Source: Omphalotus guepiniiformis (lineage: Eukaryota; Basidiomycota; Agaricomycetes; Agaricales; Omphalotaceae). From it: a DNA stretch of 64,000 nt. Of this stretch, positions 45,621 to 57,686 are shown piece by piece. The stretch spans positions 434,001-498,000 of the forward strand of contig JAQOOI010000069.1 in NCBI GenBank assembly GCA_028554645.1, in the 5' to 3' direction. Each line of letters opens with the position of its first letter. Position 1 is the first letter of the stretch. A model generated the notes under the pieces. That model saw only the letters and a list, made by a program, of their open reading frames with translations, was not told where the DNA came from and ran no database searches. A program made the position numbers and the translations under genes.

Positions 45621-47134
45621 GGTATTCTTCACCTACCTAGATTTTGTCTTGTCTTCTCTACGCTTATTCTACTTGGTTGAATCATCAAGCTCAGTTTCCA
45701 ATCGCAGCTTTGACGCGGTGTCTCATCCGCGCATATCCATCAGATGTTGAACAAGCACATTTCAATCTGATTCCGGGGAGAAGCCAAAGCAGAGATCTTG
45801 ATTGCCGTACAATTTTTGCTTCGTTCACGCTACTGGAAAGCCTTGTTGAGCCACAGTTGAGCAAGCCGTAGCAAGGGCGTTGAACACCATTGTTTCATGA
45901 TCAATTTGTGTACGTGATCATGATACATGTCAACGCGCCGTTCACATGACAGCTCAGCGTGTTCATGTGCACACCTCAACGTCCTTACATTCTCACTCTC
46001 CAACGCCGTCCCACTCGTATGATTCGCGCCGTTGGAGTGCCATACAGTTGAGAGGGAACTTAAAAGGAAGAATAGTTTTCTTATTCTCTCACCAACTTTG
46101 CTACCACGCAACCAGCCGTACCACAAAAGTAAGTCCTCATTATTACTTACATTTCCTCGATTTTCGTGCCGGCGTGCTGAAGGATGCGCCATGGGTGAAG
46201 GAGACGAGCCTTGTACGCGGAAGCCACGACCCTGGAGGCTGAAGTTCACTGCATTGCTCGCCTCTTTCAAGTATGGCACATCCCTCATAAGGTTGTTAGT
46301 TGAATAATCAATATACATTATTGACTTTACTACAGGAACATGGATCTTGATCGGATGGCCAGCGTGAGTCGCACATTCGTTCAGTTGCTTTTCAACTCAC
46401 CCCTTATTCCATGTTATAGGATGTGTATACCGGATCACAGGCCAGCCCTTCGAAGGCGTGCGGTCGTTGATATACGGGACGCGTTGAATGAGATGCGCCT
46501 CGAGAAGGAAGCAAGGGGGAGGAATACGACTCAGACGACGATGTGGACCTGGAGTCAGACAATGACAACGATGGCAAAGTTGTCGCGTATGCCATGAGCG
46601 AGGACGAGTGCACTAGCATGTACGAAGATTGCGGTCGCCATTCCGTCGTGCAGAATCTATCGTGCAGAATCTAAAGCGAGATGACGCAAAATATAGACCT
46701 GACCAACGAGGCAAACGGTTCCTACAGCGCTGTTTGAAGGCTTTGCTCCACGCGTGCACGAATACTATGTCCAGGGTCTTACAGTGTTGCAAAGATGGCA
46801 TTCTTCCCTGATTCACGGTGAATTACCTCGCACTGCTTTTGCTGCGAAGTACTTAGTTCTTGATTGTAAGTACACAGTACGATGTGACATATTCTGGAGA
46901 ACACGTAAAATTTTCAAAATAGTTGAATCCTTATCATTACAATAGGGCTTTTGCTTTTGTACCGGTGCATATTTGAAAAAGTAAGAATTATAGTAGGCGG
47001 ATTTTTCGCCCAGTCCTGACTAGTGACTCCTGGCCCCTGGGCACGTCATCCTGATTCCTTTGAGAGGTCATCACGTGTAAATTGTCCCGTCTTTTTCGTT
47101 CAACTCTTCAAATTTTCATTCTGCTGGGAAGATT
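45621..47134. other. Unassigned region with gene fragments
   Basis: A plus-strand stretch at 46430-46640 reads as an acidic protein piece (EEYDSDDDVDLESDNDNDG) but is interrupted by stops. No complete gene is supported. The right end probably holds the promoter of the next gene. Confidence 0.4.
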
Positions 47135-48289
47135 ATGCTCGATGATGTTCAGGTGAGTATACCAGCACCACTTGTACTTGAACCTCGGGGGCTAACAACA
47201 TCCAATGAATAGACTAGTGCACAATCCTCAAACGAGAATTCAGGCTTGGAAGAACCATTGTATGCGGTCGGACAGCAACGAAATTACATCAACGTAGGGT
47301 TTTGGATATATATTTTCAACCTATATATACTCAAAAATTCTGGTCAGCGATTCTCTCGTGGCATACTTCTAACTGCGCTAGGCGTTGATGATATCAAGTC
47401 CGCCTGGGAGCAGGAGCCCGTTTCTCTTGATCGGCTTGCTTTGTTCCAGCAAAATCCAAAGAAATACGGTCCAACCATTGAGAACGCCAGGCTTGACACG
47501 TCCGCTGCTAGTGCACCCGCCATGCTAGCCGCCGCGTGGAATCAATCGCTCATTCAAGAGTTAGCTATCGCCGCAAGTGAATCCTCCTGCAACTCGGCGG
47601 ATCCCTCTCGCTTTGGATATCCTACTAACACCGTGGAGTGGCACGACCTCTTCAGTGACCGAATATCAAGTATCTTTCGTGATGTGCAACGTCACCGAAA
47701 TTCAGATCCACTCAGTTTATCTAATCATGCTACGACGTATCTGGGGAGGAAAACGAGGAGCAGAAAGCGCGCGGACCTGCAGCGTGTAAGCATATGTTCA
47801 GTTAGTTCACCAAGCTTAATCTCAAGAGTCTTGTGCCCTCTATAGAAATTTGTCCGGAGGCAACAGGTCGCTAGCACGATGTCGGATCTTTCTTGTAGGA
47901 CGGGTGATCAGAAGGATCCTTTTTACTGGTCTGAGGTGTTGTATGCAGTCTCTAACTTGACAGCTGAAGGAATGTCAGATGAAGAGGATGGTTATGATGA
48001 TGATGAGCAAGTCAAGGTAGTCAAGACCTTGGATTTCCGGCATCCTGATTTTCATCAGCTGTTCGAGTACCTTGACACCATACCCCAGTCAAACCCCAAC
48101 TTATATCTTAAGGTTGGAAGGAAACGCATGCGAAGAGTATACACATCAGAAATTGTCTCCCGTGTGCCTCCGCCAGGCCTTCTTCTGGCCTACTACAATC
48201 CCAAGTACTTGGAACGACTTGACTCTAGCCAGAAAGCAACAATTCAAGGCATGCTTGCAACAAGTAGCAGCCGTTCAGTCCCGCGGTAA
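47135..48289 (+). CDS. Hypothetical protein with GMSDEE-type domain (paralogue of the facing gene)
   Basis: Four exons join in frame (47135-47152, 47213-47293, 47348-47785, 47846-48289), giving about 326 residues. The first conserved part has SAWEQEPVSLDRLALFQQ, KYGPTIENARLD and a Trp-Asn-Gln segment. The second has FVRRQQVASTM, ALTAEGMSDEE-like text (LTAEGMSDEEDGYDDDE), TLDFRHPDFHQLFEYLD and RVYTSEIVSRVPPPGLL. The same elements occur in the same order at the C-terminus of the minus-strand gene at 48441-54391, so the two are paralogues lying tail to tail about 150 bases apart. This one lacks the long coiled coil. The third exon can also be read through the 54-base intron before it. The function is unknown; the C-terminus may be shortened by a lost splice. 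Confidence 0.65.
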
Positions 48290-48440
48290 GCTTCGAGTTG
48301 ATAATGGTGACAACTCCGGACTGAAGATGACATTCTACAGAGTCCCAGTGTCGTTTGTGGCGTAGTGACAGTAATAAACAAGGATTGTTGTATTTGTTGT
48401 ATTTATATGCGCCCGAACTAAGATTACAGCTTATTGTAGC

Positions 48441-51400
48441 CTATTGTTCATCCATGTCATCATTAAATTCATATACTTTGTAATCCTTCTTGCTAAGTTT
48501 GAGGTCCTCCCGTTGATACTCCATAAGTGAATCGAGAAAGCCTTCTCGAAAGTACGATGTAGGGAGATGGGTTGGAGGCCTACGCCGACTGACAGTGCCC
48601 ACACGAATTCTAGGCAAGCGCACTTTCCCTGTATGCTTGAATACTAGTGCCTCTAAACCTTTGGTCTTGTCCACGAATTCGAAGAGCTTTCTGAAGACTG
48701 GGTGCCGGAAGTCGAGAGTCAGAACGTGCCTAACCTGTTGCTTAGTCGACACGCCACCGATGACGGTGTCCTCCTCTGCATCTTCTTCGTCAGACATTCC
48801 ATCATGGCGGAGCTTGCCCAAGACCTGCAACACGTATGCCCAAAACCTAACTCCTTTTTCGTCCCCGAGTTCTCGCCGAACTCGGAGCATGATGGCGGCA
48901 ACCTGCGAACGAACTTCAAACTTCTAAAAAGGCATCAGCAAGCAAAGGAGGAGGCGTTAGGTTCTAAAACTTACCACGTGGCGGAGATTGACTTTCTTAT
49001 TTGCCAGATTTCTGCGTTTACAAGTGTCAACAAGGCGTTGAAGCCGCGCTTCAAAGGTCTCGTCTGGAGTGAGAGGGCGAGATTCAACTTCAGCTTTGAA
49101 AATCTTATACAAACAAGTCCTGAACAGCTTTTTCCAATTTATTGTCTTGCTCCCAAATCGTTTATCTCTGCATCGTGAAACTATCTTGGTAGCCTCATTG
49201 GCTAACCTGGAGATCAAGGTTTGGTTCCAAGGGGACTGAAGCATATCCTTGGTAGTAGCTCCGCTCTTGTCGAGCTTGGTATTGCATATTTTAGGTCCGT
49301 ACTCTGCGGGGGATTGGGCAAATTGTTCGAGACGCTCTTGGGATACAGCGTCGCGAATGAAGCCTTCGTAATTTTTTCGGATGTGGAGAGCATCACGAAG
49401 TAGATCACGGCCAAGTCTCTATGTATTGTTGTTAACTGTTGATCACTGACGAAACATTGCTTGGACCTACGTTGATTTGAGTTCTGACGTCGTTATCCGA
49501 ATGAGTCTTCCTGTCAATCTTTTTGAACGAAGGAATCCAATTCTTTGCTGCGCGACTGACATCGTGCTCCTCGTCGGAGCCAGATGACCCATCAGAGTCT
49601 GAACCGCAGTCGTCTTCGTCTTCGTCGCTCTGATACCCATCGTCTTCGGATTCCTCGCTTGAGGACTCCACCGGTACCGTTCTGTGTCTAGAAGATTTTT
49701 GCTAACCAACTGAATGAGATCAACGGCGTATTGACGGCCAATGTGAGCTTCTTACATAAGGCGATGATTTGCCTTTCTTCTTTAATGAGGACTGCCTATC
49801 GTGCGTGTGCCTATCGTGCGTGTTTGAACTAGATGGACCACCCGACGAGCCAGATGAAGAGGTGGGCTATATTGAAGGATAGATGAGCCCAAACTCAAAC
49901 TTGGCACATGGTACATGTACACATACTATTGGGTCCCCCAATTGATAAGTCCGCATTTTGTGGTTCGCATACCGTAATTCCACGTCTACTGGAGCCTTCG
50001 ACAGTGTGAGACCCATTCCTGCCACCCTATCTATAGCAGCTTGGCCGACATTTGATGACACCGAGTGTTGCTGGGGGTTGGAAGTAGCCTGAATAACTCA
50101 TTAAGAATGATACACATCATACCTAGACCATCTTACCCTTAATTCTGCAATTGTAGCCTGCAGACTGGCGTTCTCCTTTTCTAATTCTGCAGTACGGTTC
50201 ACAATCTAAACACTTTTTGAGTAACAAGCAGCAGAAGTCTTTGAATTGATTGCACACCGTAACATTCCCTTGCAATTTTTCTAAGTCCAGCTTTGCCTGC
50301 TGAAGCGTAGCCCTCAGCGTTGACCGTTCGGTCTGTCATCAGATGTTAACCATATGAAAGGCGTCAAGCTATCCCGATTACTCAACTAATAAGGCCTCAT
50401 ATTCTGTCGACAGTTGGTCATATCGAGACTTATACAAAGGTCAGCTTTTTGGCGAGTACCATCGTTTGAAGCACCTGAAGCTCACCTTAGAGACATAGTC
50501 GTCATTTGTCTGCCTGTCGTCCTGAGTGCGACAAGTGGTTAGTCCGCGTGTCGCAGTAAGCGGGCGTATGGTGGGTGGATGATACTCACCACTTGCCGTC
50601 CTTGTTGAACTTGTCGCTCAAGGGATGTTTTCTCATTGCGCAGTTTCTCATTATCTTTAGCCAGATCCTGGACCTTGCACTAAATGAAATATTAAGACAT
50701 TCTAAGCAATGGGAAACAGACTTTCCAATACTCGCCTCGATATCTCGCTTCAGCTGTTCAACATCTCTTGACAGGGCATCACGTTGATCCGAAACTTCCT
50801 TGAAATTTGCCTGTGTCTATATTGAGCCGTCATCCTCAATCAACAAGTTGCAATTCGTACAGCAAGACCCTCCTTCTGCTGTTCAAGTTTCTTGATTTCT
50901 GACTGGTGAACCTCACAGGTTGCATCCTTCGCTTTCTGCCGTGGGGTCCAAATATGAGCCCGATTCACCATGTGTGGCAGATATGATCAATGCCCACCTG
51001 GACATCTAGCGTCAATTTTTCAACCTCTTTTTTCAGCCCATCGCGTTCATCCGAAAGCTCCTTATATTTTTCCTGTGTATATTGAGCCGTTATCCTCAAT
51101 CAACAAGTTGAACTTTGCACCGTGAGGCCCTCCTTCTCCCTTTGAAACCCAGAGCTTTCATCTTTCGCAGTCTGCCATCAGGGTCATGTATTAGTCCGAT
51201 TCACCACGGATGGCAGATTTGGTCAGTGCCTACCTTGAGATCTCGCGTTAACCGACGATTCTCTACTTCCAGCGCATCACGTTCATCCAAAACTTTCTTG
51301 GAATATGCCTGTTTCTATTGAGCCGCAATCAACAAGCTGAACGTCACATTGTAAGGCCTTCCTTCTGTCTACGCACCTTAAGGTTTGCATCCTCCCCTTT

Positions 51401-54391
51401 CTGCCATGGGGTCCGCTATTAGTCCCGTTCGCCTGTATGACAGATTACTGCCCACCTGGACATCACACTTTAGCTGTTCAACATCTCTTAACAGCGCATC
51501 ACGTTGATCCGAAACTTCCTTGAAATTTGCCTGTGTCTATTTTGAGCCGTCATCCTCAATCAACAAGTTGCAATTCGTACAGCAAGACCCTCCTTCTGCT
51601 GTTCAAGTTTCTTGATTTCTGACTGGTGAACCTCACAGGTTGCATCCTTCGCTTTCTGCCGTGGGGTCCAAATATGAGCCCGATTCACCATGTGTGGCAG
51701 ATATGATCAATGCCCACCTGGACATCTAGCGTCAATTTTTCAACCTCTTTTTTCAGCCCATCGCGTTCATCCAAAAGCTCCTTAGATTTTTCCTGTGTAT
51801 ATTGAGCCGTTATCTTCAATCAACAAGTTGAACTTCGCACCGTGAGGCCCTCCTTCTCCCTTTGAACCCCACAGCTTTCATGTCTCGCAGCCTGGTCATG
51901 TATTAGTCCGATTCACCATGTGTGGCAGATATGGTCAATGCTCACCTGGACATCTAGCGTCAATTTTTCAACCTCTTTTTTCAGCCCATCGCGTTCATCC
52001 AAAAGCTCCTTAGATTTTTCCTGTGTATATTGAGCCGTTATCCTCAATCAACAAGTTGAACTTCGCACCGTGAGGCCCTCCTTCTCCCTTTGAATCCCAC
52101 AGCTTTCATGTTTCGCAGCCTGGTCATGTATTAGTCTGATTCACCATGTGTGGCAGATATGGTCAATGCCCACCTGGACATCTAGCGTCAATTTTTTAAC
52201 CTCTTCTTTCAGCCCATCGCGTTCTTCCGAAAGCTTCTTGGAATCTGCCTGTGTCTATTGAGCCGCAATCAACAAGCTGAACGTCGCATTGTAAGGCCTT
52301 CCTTCTGTCTACGCACCTTACGGTTTGCATCCTCCCTTTCCTGCCATGGGGTCCGCTATTAGTCCCGTTCGCCTGTATGACAGATTACTGCCCACCTGCA
52401 CATCACGCTTTAGCTGGTCAACATCTTTTAACAGCGCAGCATGTTGACCCGAAAGTTCACTGGAACGAGCCTGGTGTTGTGTTCAGGGTGTCATGTCATA
52501 GCATAGGTTAGCCATGTTCGCTGCTGATTCGGTCAGTACCCACCTCGGCACTCAGCAGTTGCCGTTGAAGCTCTGCTTCAGTTGTATCCCGCTGAGCAAT
52601 GGTTGCGTCGAAGTTTGCCTGTGTTAACTGAGTGAGGGTTCATTCCTCAACTGACACGCTGAAAGTCTTACGGTAAGTTCAGCATTATCCTTTTTAAGTT
52701 TCTCCGTGTCTTTGGCAAAATTCTCGCGGTTTTCCTTTATTGCATCCTATTTTGACCAGATTCCAACAGGGAGTTCAGTCCATCGTGATCAGCACTCACA
52801 GCTTCCGCCTGAAAGTATCACCCGAGTTAAGCCTTTCAAACTAAAGGGCTGGAATCCACTCATGGTTAGTTCTCTAATGTTCTGCTCAAGTGTGCTAATC
52901 TTGGCTAGGTGTTCGATGCACTCCTGAAGAAGTCAAAATTTAGACGGTTTGTCATGCATGTTGCCCCCATATTCACCCGTGAATGCTGTGCTGTCTTACT
53001 CTCATTCTACATTAGGGTAAGTGCTTGGTATACACGATTTAAAGTATAACACGAACCTGAGGCTTTTCAGATTCTGCTGTTGCAGCTTTCGATGACTCTG
53101 TCACTTTGTATGCTCTCTCGTTTTTGTTGGCAATTTGCTGGATCGCGCAACATCAGCTAGAGTCTCAACTGATAGGTGAACTTCATACCCGGAGCTTTCT
53201 CGTCTCATCAGAAGCTTCTTGAGCTTTTGTCTGCAATTTCGCCACTTGGTCGTTCAGAGCGTTGCGACTGTCCTCAGCGTCAAGTTTTTGTTTCTGATAT
53301 CAATTAGCATTTGGCGAAGACACCGAGTTAGGTCTCTTCCACACCATGATTCTTCTCTTATCGACTTCCAACTGCTTTTTCTCGGTATCCCACCGCAATT
53401 TATCGCTCGCCCGAAGCGCCTTTTCCTCCTTCAGATCTTTGGCAATGCGACGGATGTCTTCGCGAGGGTCGGACTTTTCACGACTATCCACTGGATGGGC
53501 TGCGAGTGCTTGATTGAGGCGTGAAATCTCGTGCTGTTGTCTCTAATGGTCGGAAACACTTCATAAGATGGCGATAGAAGACCACAAGCCGAGGGTAAAC
53601 CGAACCTTGAATTGCGTATCATAGGATGTCTTGCATTCTTGAAGCTGTCGATTTAGGTCTTCGACCGTGGTTTTGAGGTTCTGACATAAGTCATTTCGTC
53701 AAGTGCAATGATCGCCTTTGAGAATAAAGAATGCATGCACCAGATTGTCTTCTTCAAGATTGGCACATCGATTGGACAACCTGTCCGGATCGCCTACGTT
53801 TCTTAGTTGAGCGTTTAAAGCCTAGGAAAACTTTGTGAGAAGATACAAAGATACAAAGACAGAAGGAAACTCACATCGACGGTCTTTTGAACTTCAGAAT
53901 TTTGATCCTCATGCTCATCATGATCCTAAACACGCAGTTTGAGTCGCGAATACACGAAACAAAGCAGAGGCTTACCTTGGCGTATTTGGCACGGAGATCG
54001 TGAATTTCTGCATCCTTTGCACTCAATTCTGCTTCCACCGTAATGAGTTGTCTCGCGAGCTCATTGTTGTTGATCTCGGCATTCTTGTACATCTCTAATT
54101 CGGCATCCTTTTTTTGAAGCTCGTCTTCCAGCCTCTGCAGGTCCCGTTTCTGTTCCATGTCGTGGATTCGAAGCACCCGCGTCTTTTCACCTCTGAGTTG
54201 ACCCTCATCCTGGGCTGCCGGCGCGTTGGTTACAACCTTGTCTTGGACTCGGGACGTATCTTCCTTCTCATGCTACTTGAGCGTCGCCATTGATGGTTAA
54301 CAAAAGAATAAGAGCTCACCTCATCTGTAGCGCCACTATGCGGGACTGCGCGCTTTCTGGAACCAGAAGCGCTCGCTACACTGTGCTCCAT
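48441..54391 (-). CDS. Long coiled-coil protein with C-terminal GMSDEE-type domain
   Basis: A many-exon minus-strand gene starting at the ATG 54391 (MEHSVASASGSRKRAVPHSG). Most exons code for heptad-rich helices: DLQRLEDELQKKDAELEMYK, TVEAELSAKDAEIHDLRAKY, KDLKEEKALRASDKLRWD. From 52.6 to 50.7 kb the exons are tandem copies of one two-exon unit. After the coiled coil come LRYANHKMRTYQLGD, an acidic Ser/Asp/Glu region (49.43-49.67 kb) and the conserved C-terminal domain: a QERLEQFAQSPAEYGPKI-like part, WNQTLISRLANEATKI, GMSDEEDAEED, TLDFRHPVFRKLFEFVD and PPTHLPTSYFREGF. The coiled coil suggests a rod-like, dimeric scaffold. I joined all of this as one gene because exons are continuous on one strand without a clear promoter; two adjacent genes are an alternative. 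Not every exon border was worked out. Confidence 0.55.
50740..52640 (-). repeat. Tandem exon-intron duplication, about nine units of 225-260 bp
   Basis: Units recur with anchors near 50997, 51231, 51455, 51716, 51943, 52172 and 52396. Each includes a 75-base exon of the type EKSKELLDERDGLKKEVEKL plus five residues, a second exon of 17 or 25 codons (such as AAKHESCGIQREKEGLT), and both introns. Introns are copied as faithfully as exons. Confidence 0.85.
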
Positions 54392-54901
54392 GTCCGACCA
54401 AAGAATGTGCAAAGCCTGGGGAGGAAAAATTTGAAGTAGGACAAAGAAAGAACAAAGAAAGGGTGTATCTTATCTTATCTGAGTGTTAGGATGGGATATA
54501 GACGCCTCAACACGGGGCATTTATGATCGATCATTGCCCAATCATTCATGGTACAGAAAGGATGCCTCCACGATTCAAAACAAGGAGCATGGAGGATGTT
54601 GACCGTGTTTGATGTGTGATGGTGCAAGCAGCGAAGCTCAAAGTCCGGTAAGTATTGGCTGGCAGTGGTCAACACACTGATGTTAGTCCAGGTTCACAGT
54701 CACATGTTGGTTGAGATGATGTCACGTGCACTCGCGGTTGGGACGCGTCGACGCGTGTCGAGTCGTTCCAGTCTCTCGTGTCAGGTGCACATAGAATTAT
54801 GATTGAGCGAAGCAGAATAAATGTAAGGAGCACAAGAAAAATATAATAGAGGAAAACTTCCAGTGAGCCTGGATGATTAACTTTTCTTCCGAGATCCCCG
54901 T

Positions 54902-55651
54902 CTACGGTGTAAAGACTGGCGGCCAGACCATAGCAGGAAGATCATCCGGCATGGTCTCACACATCTCCGAGGCTAGCTGTTCCACAGCATCGCGAACGAT
55001 GTACGACAGCACAGGTTTCCCGGTGTGCGCAACCTTGCACTCCGGACATGACATGTGTTCTGGAGTCTCGACCCCCCACTTGTTCATGTGAATCTTGGCC
55101 AGCGTCTTCAGGCAACCATAACACATAGTGTGCCCACAGGTCTGTCTAAAAAGGGGTAATATGAGCCAAATTGTGAATCGCAAAAAAACAATGTGAAACC
55201 AGCACATACACGAGTGGCATCCAGAGAAGTTCGTAGCAAACCCGACATCTCAAGCCCCTACTTCGTTCGTAGAAGTGTTCCACACGCTTCTCTTCAATCT
55301 CATCGAATACATCTTCGAGTTCGTCAAAGCACTTGAAGCATGTGTCTCCGATGTCCTTCACAATCTCCCCGCACTCCTGCTTGATAGTTTGCAGGCTAGC
55401 TTGATAGCGGCGCTCGGCTTTTTCGAGCTCCTATCAGTGAAATGTGAATGTTACCTATGAGACAATGGACAAAGAAACCTTACAGATGGGACCTTTCTTT
55501 GTAATAGCGGATTCTTGTTCAGGTCGAAGAAGAGGTCGGGAACGGCGATGTGGTTGTCGGCGGCAGATCGTCGTGTTTCGCGTCGAGAAGATGACAGCGG
55601 GGTTGCAAGAACAGAACGGTGAGAAGAACACTTGGTGGGTGTCTTGGGCAT
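54902..55651 (-). CDS. RING-finger protein, type B, copy 2
   Basis: Three exons join in frame (55651-55484, 55430-55210, 55145-54902), giving 210 residues with no defects. The N-terminus is MPKTPTKCSSHRSVLATPLS, then DNHIAVPDLFFDLNKNPL, a coiled coil (RRYQASLQTIKQECGEIV), the RING (CRVCYELLWMPLV, QTCGHTMCYGC, CPEC) and the tail RDAVEQLASEM and DDLPAMVWPPVFTP. A metal-binding RING suggests an E3 ubiquitin ligase, with the coiled coil for dimerisation or substrate binding. It is the intact counterpart of the decayed gene at 44.9 kb and is divergently paired with type-A copy 2. The palindrome at 55756 lies about 105 bases upstream of the ATG. Confidence 0.8.
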
Positions 55652-55755
55652 TTTACGGAAATAGGAGTGAGGACGCGTTGAGTAGCTAGACGGAAATGTG
55701 TGTAAGGACTCGGAAGCAAGGTAACGCTTAAATCAAGTACGGACTCGACCATTGT

Positions 55756-55779
55756 AGCTGAAAGAAGTTTCTTTCAGCA
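55756..55779. promoter_or_regulatory. Palindrome upstream of RING type B, copy 2
   Basis: AGCTGAAAGAAGTTTCTTTC plus AGCA forms an imperfect inverted repeat of the same form as 44865-44888. Its conservation while flanking sequence has diverged supports a role, possibly as a regulator-binding site. Confidence 0.5.
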
Positions 55780-55867
55780 ACTCGACGTGTGAATATCGCT
55801 GCGCAGACGCCGCATCCTGAACCTGAAAGTGAGATTAATTCACAACATGAGCAGACTGTTGAATGCC

Positions 55868-56017
55868 CACAAATCTGGAAGGAAGGGCTTATCATATACA
55901 GATCTATCTAGAAAGAAGTTGCCCGTTCAATGCCATGACAGTCACAAATCTGGAAGGAAGGGCTTATCATATACAGATCTATCTAGAAAGAAGTTGCCCG
56001 TTCAATGCCATGACAGT
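55868..56017 (+). repeat. 75-bp perfect tandem duplication
   Basis: Two copies (55868-55942 and 55943-56017) starting CACAAATCTGGAAGGAAGGG. A diverged, inverted single copy is visible near 44700-44760, consistent with the inverted RING block. It lies in the shared upstream region of the RING pair. Confidence 0.9.
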
Positions 56018-56081
56018 CACATGTAAGCATCTCTTTGTGCTTGACAGGTTCTTGATTGATCATAGAATTGGATTAGAACGC

Positions 56082-56185
56082 CACGAAGTGCTATTATAGA
56101 GGAGTAGAGTTCCCACGCCGCGTTGGGCTAGAACTGCCCTGAGGAAAGTGAACACGACGTGCTATTATAGAGGGGTAAAAATCCC
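56082..56185 (+). promoter_or_regulatory. Promoter-like doublet upstream of RING type A, copy 2
   Basis: CACGAAGTGCTATTATAGAG at 56082 and CACGACGTGCTATTATAGAG at 56153, 71 bp apart, point toward the type-A gene at 56452. The spacing is almost the same as in the doublet at 39.84 kb. Confidence 0.55.
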
Positions 56186-56451
56186 AGGACTTGGGCACGC
56201 TTCCAACACGTGGTTCCTATCCCGGCCCTCTGTCTCTTTGAAAGGATTGACGCGACGCGCTGAGCCTCTGAAAGAAAAGCAACATGAAAGAAAGGCATTT
56301 TGTATCCACTATGCTGCCAGTTTTGTTTAAAAGCGAGCCTTTGAACGACACTTTTCTTCCAAACTATCGACAGCTGCCTCCTCGTCCTTGACGCTTTTCT
56401 CGCTTTCGACACCTACCTCCTCGTCTTACTCAGTGACCTACTGTCTCAGCC

Positions 56452-57211
56452 ATGCCAAAGGTGATTGCGCCCTCCAAGCATGCTGCCCCTTGCTACACCA
56501 CCCCTCATCCATCGCCTCAACGCGTGACCCGCAAATATGTCACAGAGAGGAATATTCCGGTCCCCAATCTATTCTTCGACTTGAACAAAAGCCCTGTTCT
56601 TAACAGGAAGGCACCCAGTGTATGTTCTTCTGTATGATATTCTTTGAATGTTACTCATCGTCGTTCTAATTAGGATCTCGAAAAGTTGGAGAGGCGGTTG
56701 AACGCCCTAAACACCCTACATGAGCAAGCGATGGAGGAGTTGAAGGAGCAGAACGCGAAGGTCATCAAAGACCTCCAAGAAGAACACGAAGTAGCCCAGC
56801 AGGCGTCACGCTCCCATATCAACGAACGTATCCAACGTCTCACCTGCCCTATATGCCGAGAACTACTCTGGGTACCTTGTGTGTACGTGTGCTCTCTTCT
56901 CTGCATACAGAAGTTTGACTGATCCCCTTTGTAGACAGCCGTGTGGCCATGCCGCCTGTTACTCTTGCATGAAAACGCTTGCTAAGAAGAGTACGGCCAA
57001 GTGGGGATACAGTACGTCTGTGGTTACAATGGAATGTCCGGAGTGCGGTCATTGGTATATGGACGATCCCTTATTCTCGTATGCCATTCGAGATGCAGTT
57101 GAGTTACTCGCAGTCGAGATAAGGGAGACGAAACCGGTCAATTGTCCCAAAATGATTTGGCCACCGGTGTTCACGAGGGAGGAGCTTGATCAGATTCATA
57201 ACCAGTTGTGA
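56452..57211 (+). CDS. RING-finger protein, type A, copy 2
   Basis: Three exons join in frame (56452-56619, 56674-56882, 56935-57211), giving 217 residues. The order matches type-A copy 1 but the N-terminus is complete: MPKVIAPSKHAAPCYTTPHP, then VTRKYVTERNIPVPNLFFDL. A coiled coil follows (RRLNALNTLHEQAMEELKEQ), then the RING (CPICRELLWVPC, QPCGHAACYSC, CPEC) and the tail RDAVELLAVEI, CPKMIWPPVFTREE. Exon 1 has the same 168-base length as in type-B copy 2, so types A and B are ancient duplicates of each other. A role as an E3 ubiquitin ligase is inferred from the RING. The gene is intact and probably the functional member of its pair. Confidence 0.8.
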
Positions 57212-57686
57212 TATCTCTACCTAGATCTTTTGCTGTATCGTGTATAGATCTGTTTCTTATTCTTACCAAACCCTAACATGCTGCTCCATGAAAATCTTCT
57301 TTTTGTGCCCCAACGAATCATATGTCCACCGAGTTTATGGTCGTACCATACGACAACGACTAGCAGTCGGCTTTCTTTTGAGGCTTCGTTCATCCTTCCC
57401 CAAGCCAAGAGTATTGTGCCAGAGCAGTCTGAGATACGCGAGAAAGGAATCACACACGTCACCGATCTGGCTGGGTTTCTTCATCCCGCGTAAGTGTAGA
57501 ATAGTATAAGATGATTGATTTCTTTTCTTACATAGAGTTTTTCACCAACTGTATGTACTGGTAGTTAACCATAGCAAGTTCAAACGTTGGTCAGATATAA
57601 GCATGACACATTATATTCGTGTACAGACCTACCTCTGAGATCTGAATTAATAACATTCAATCTCTAAGTACCTTCCAAAAATCGTC
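57212..57686. other. Intergenic region
   Basis: Convergent 3' flanks of the type-A RING gene and the large minus-strand gene. Nothing further was recognised. Confidence 0.5.
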
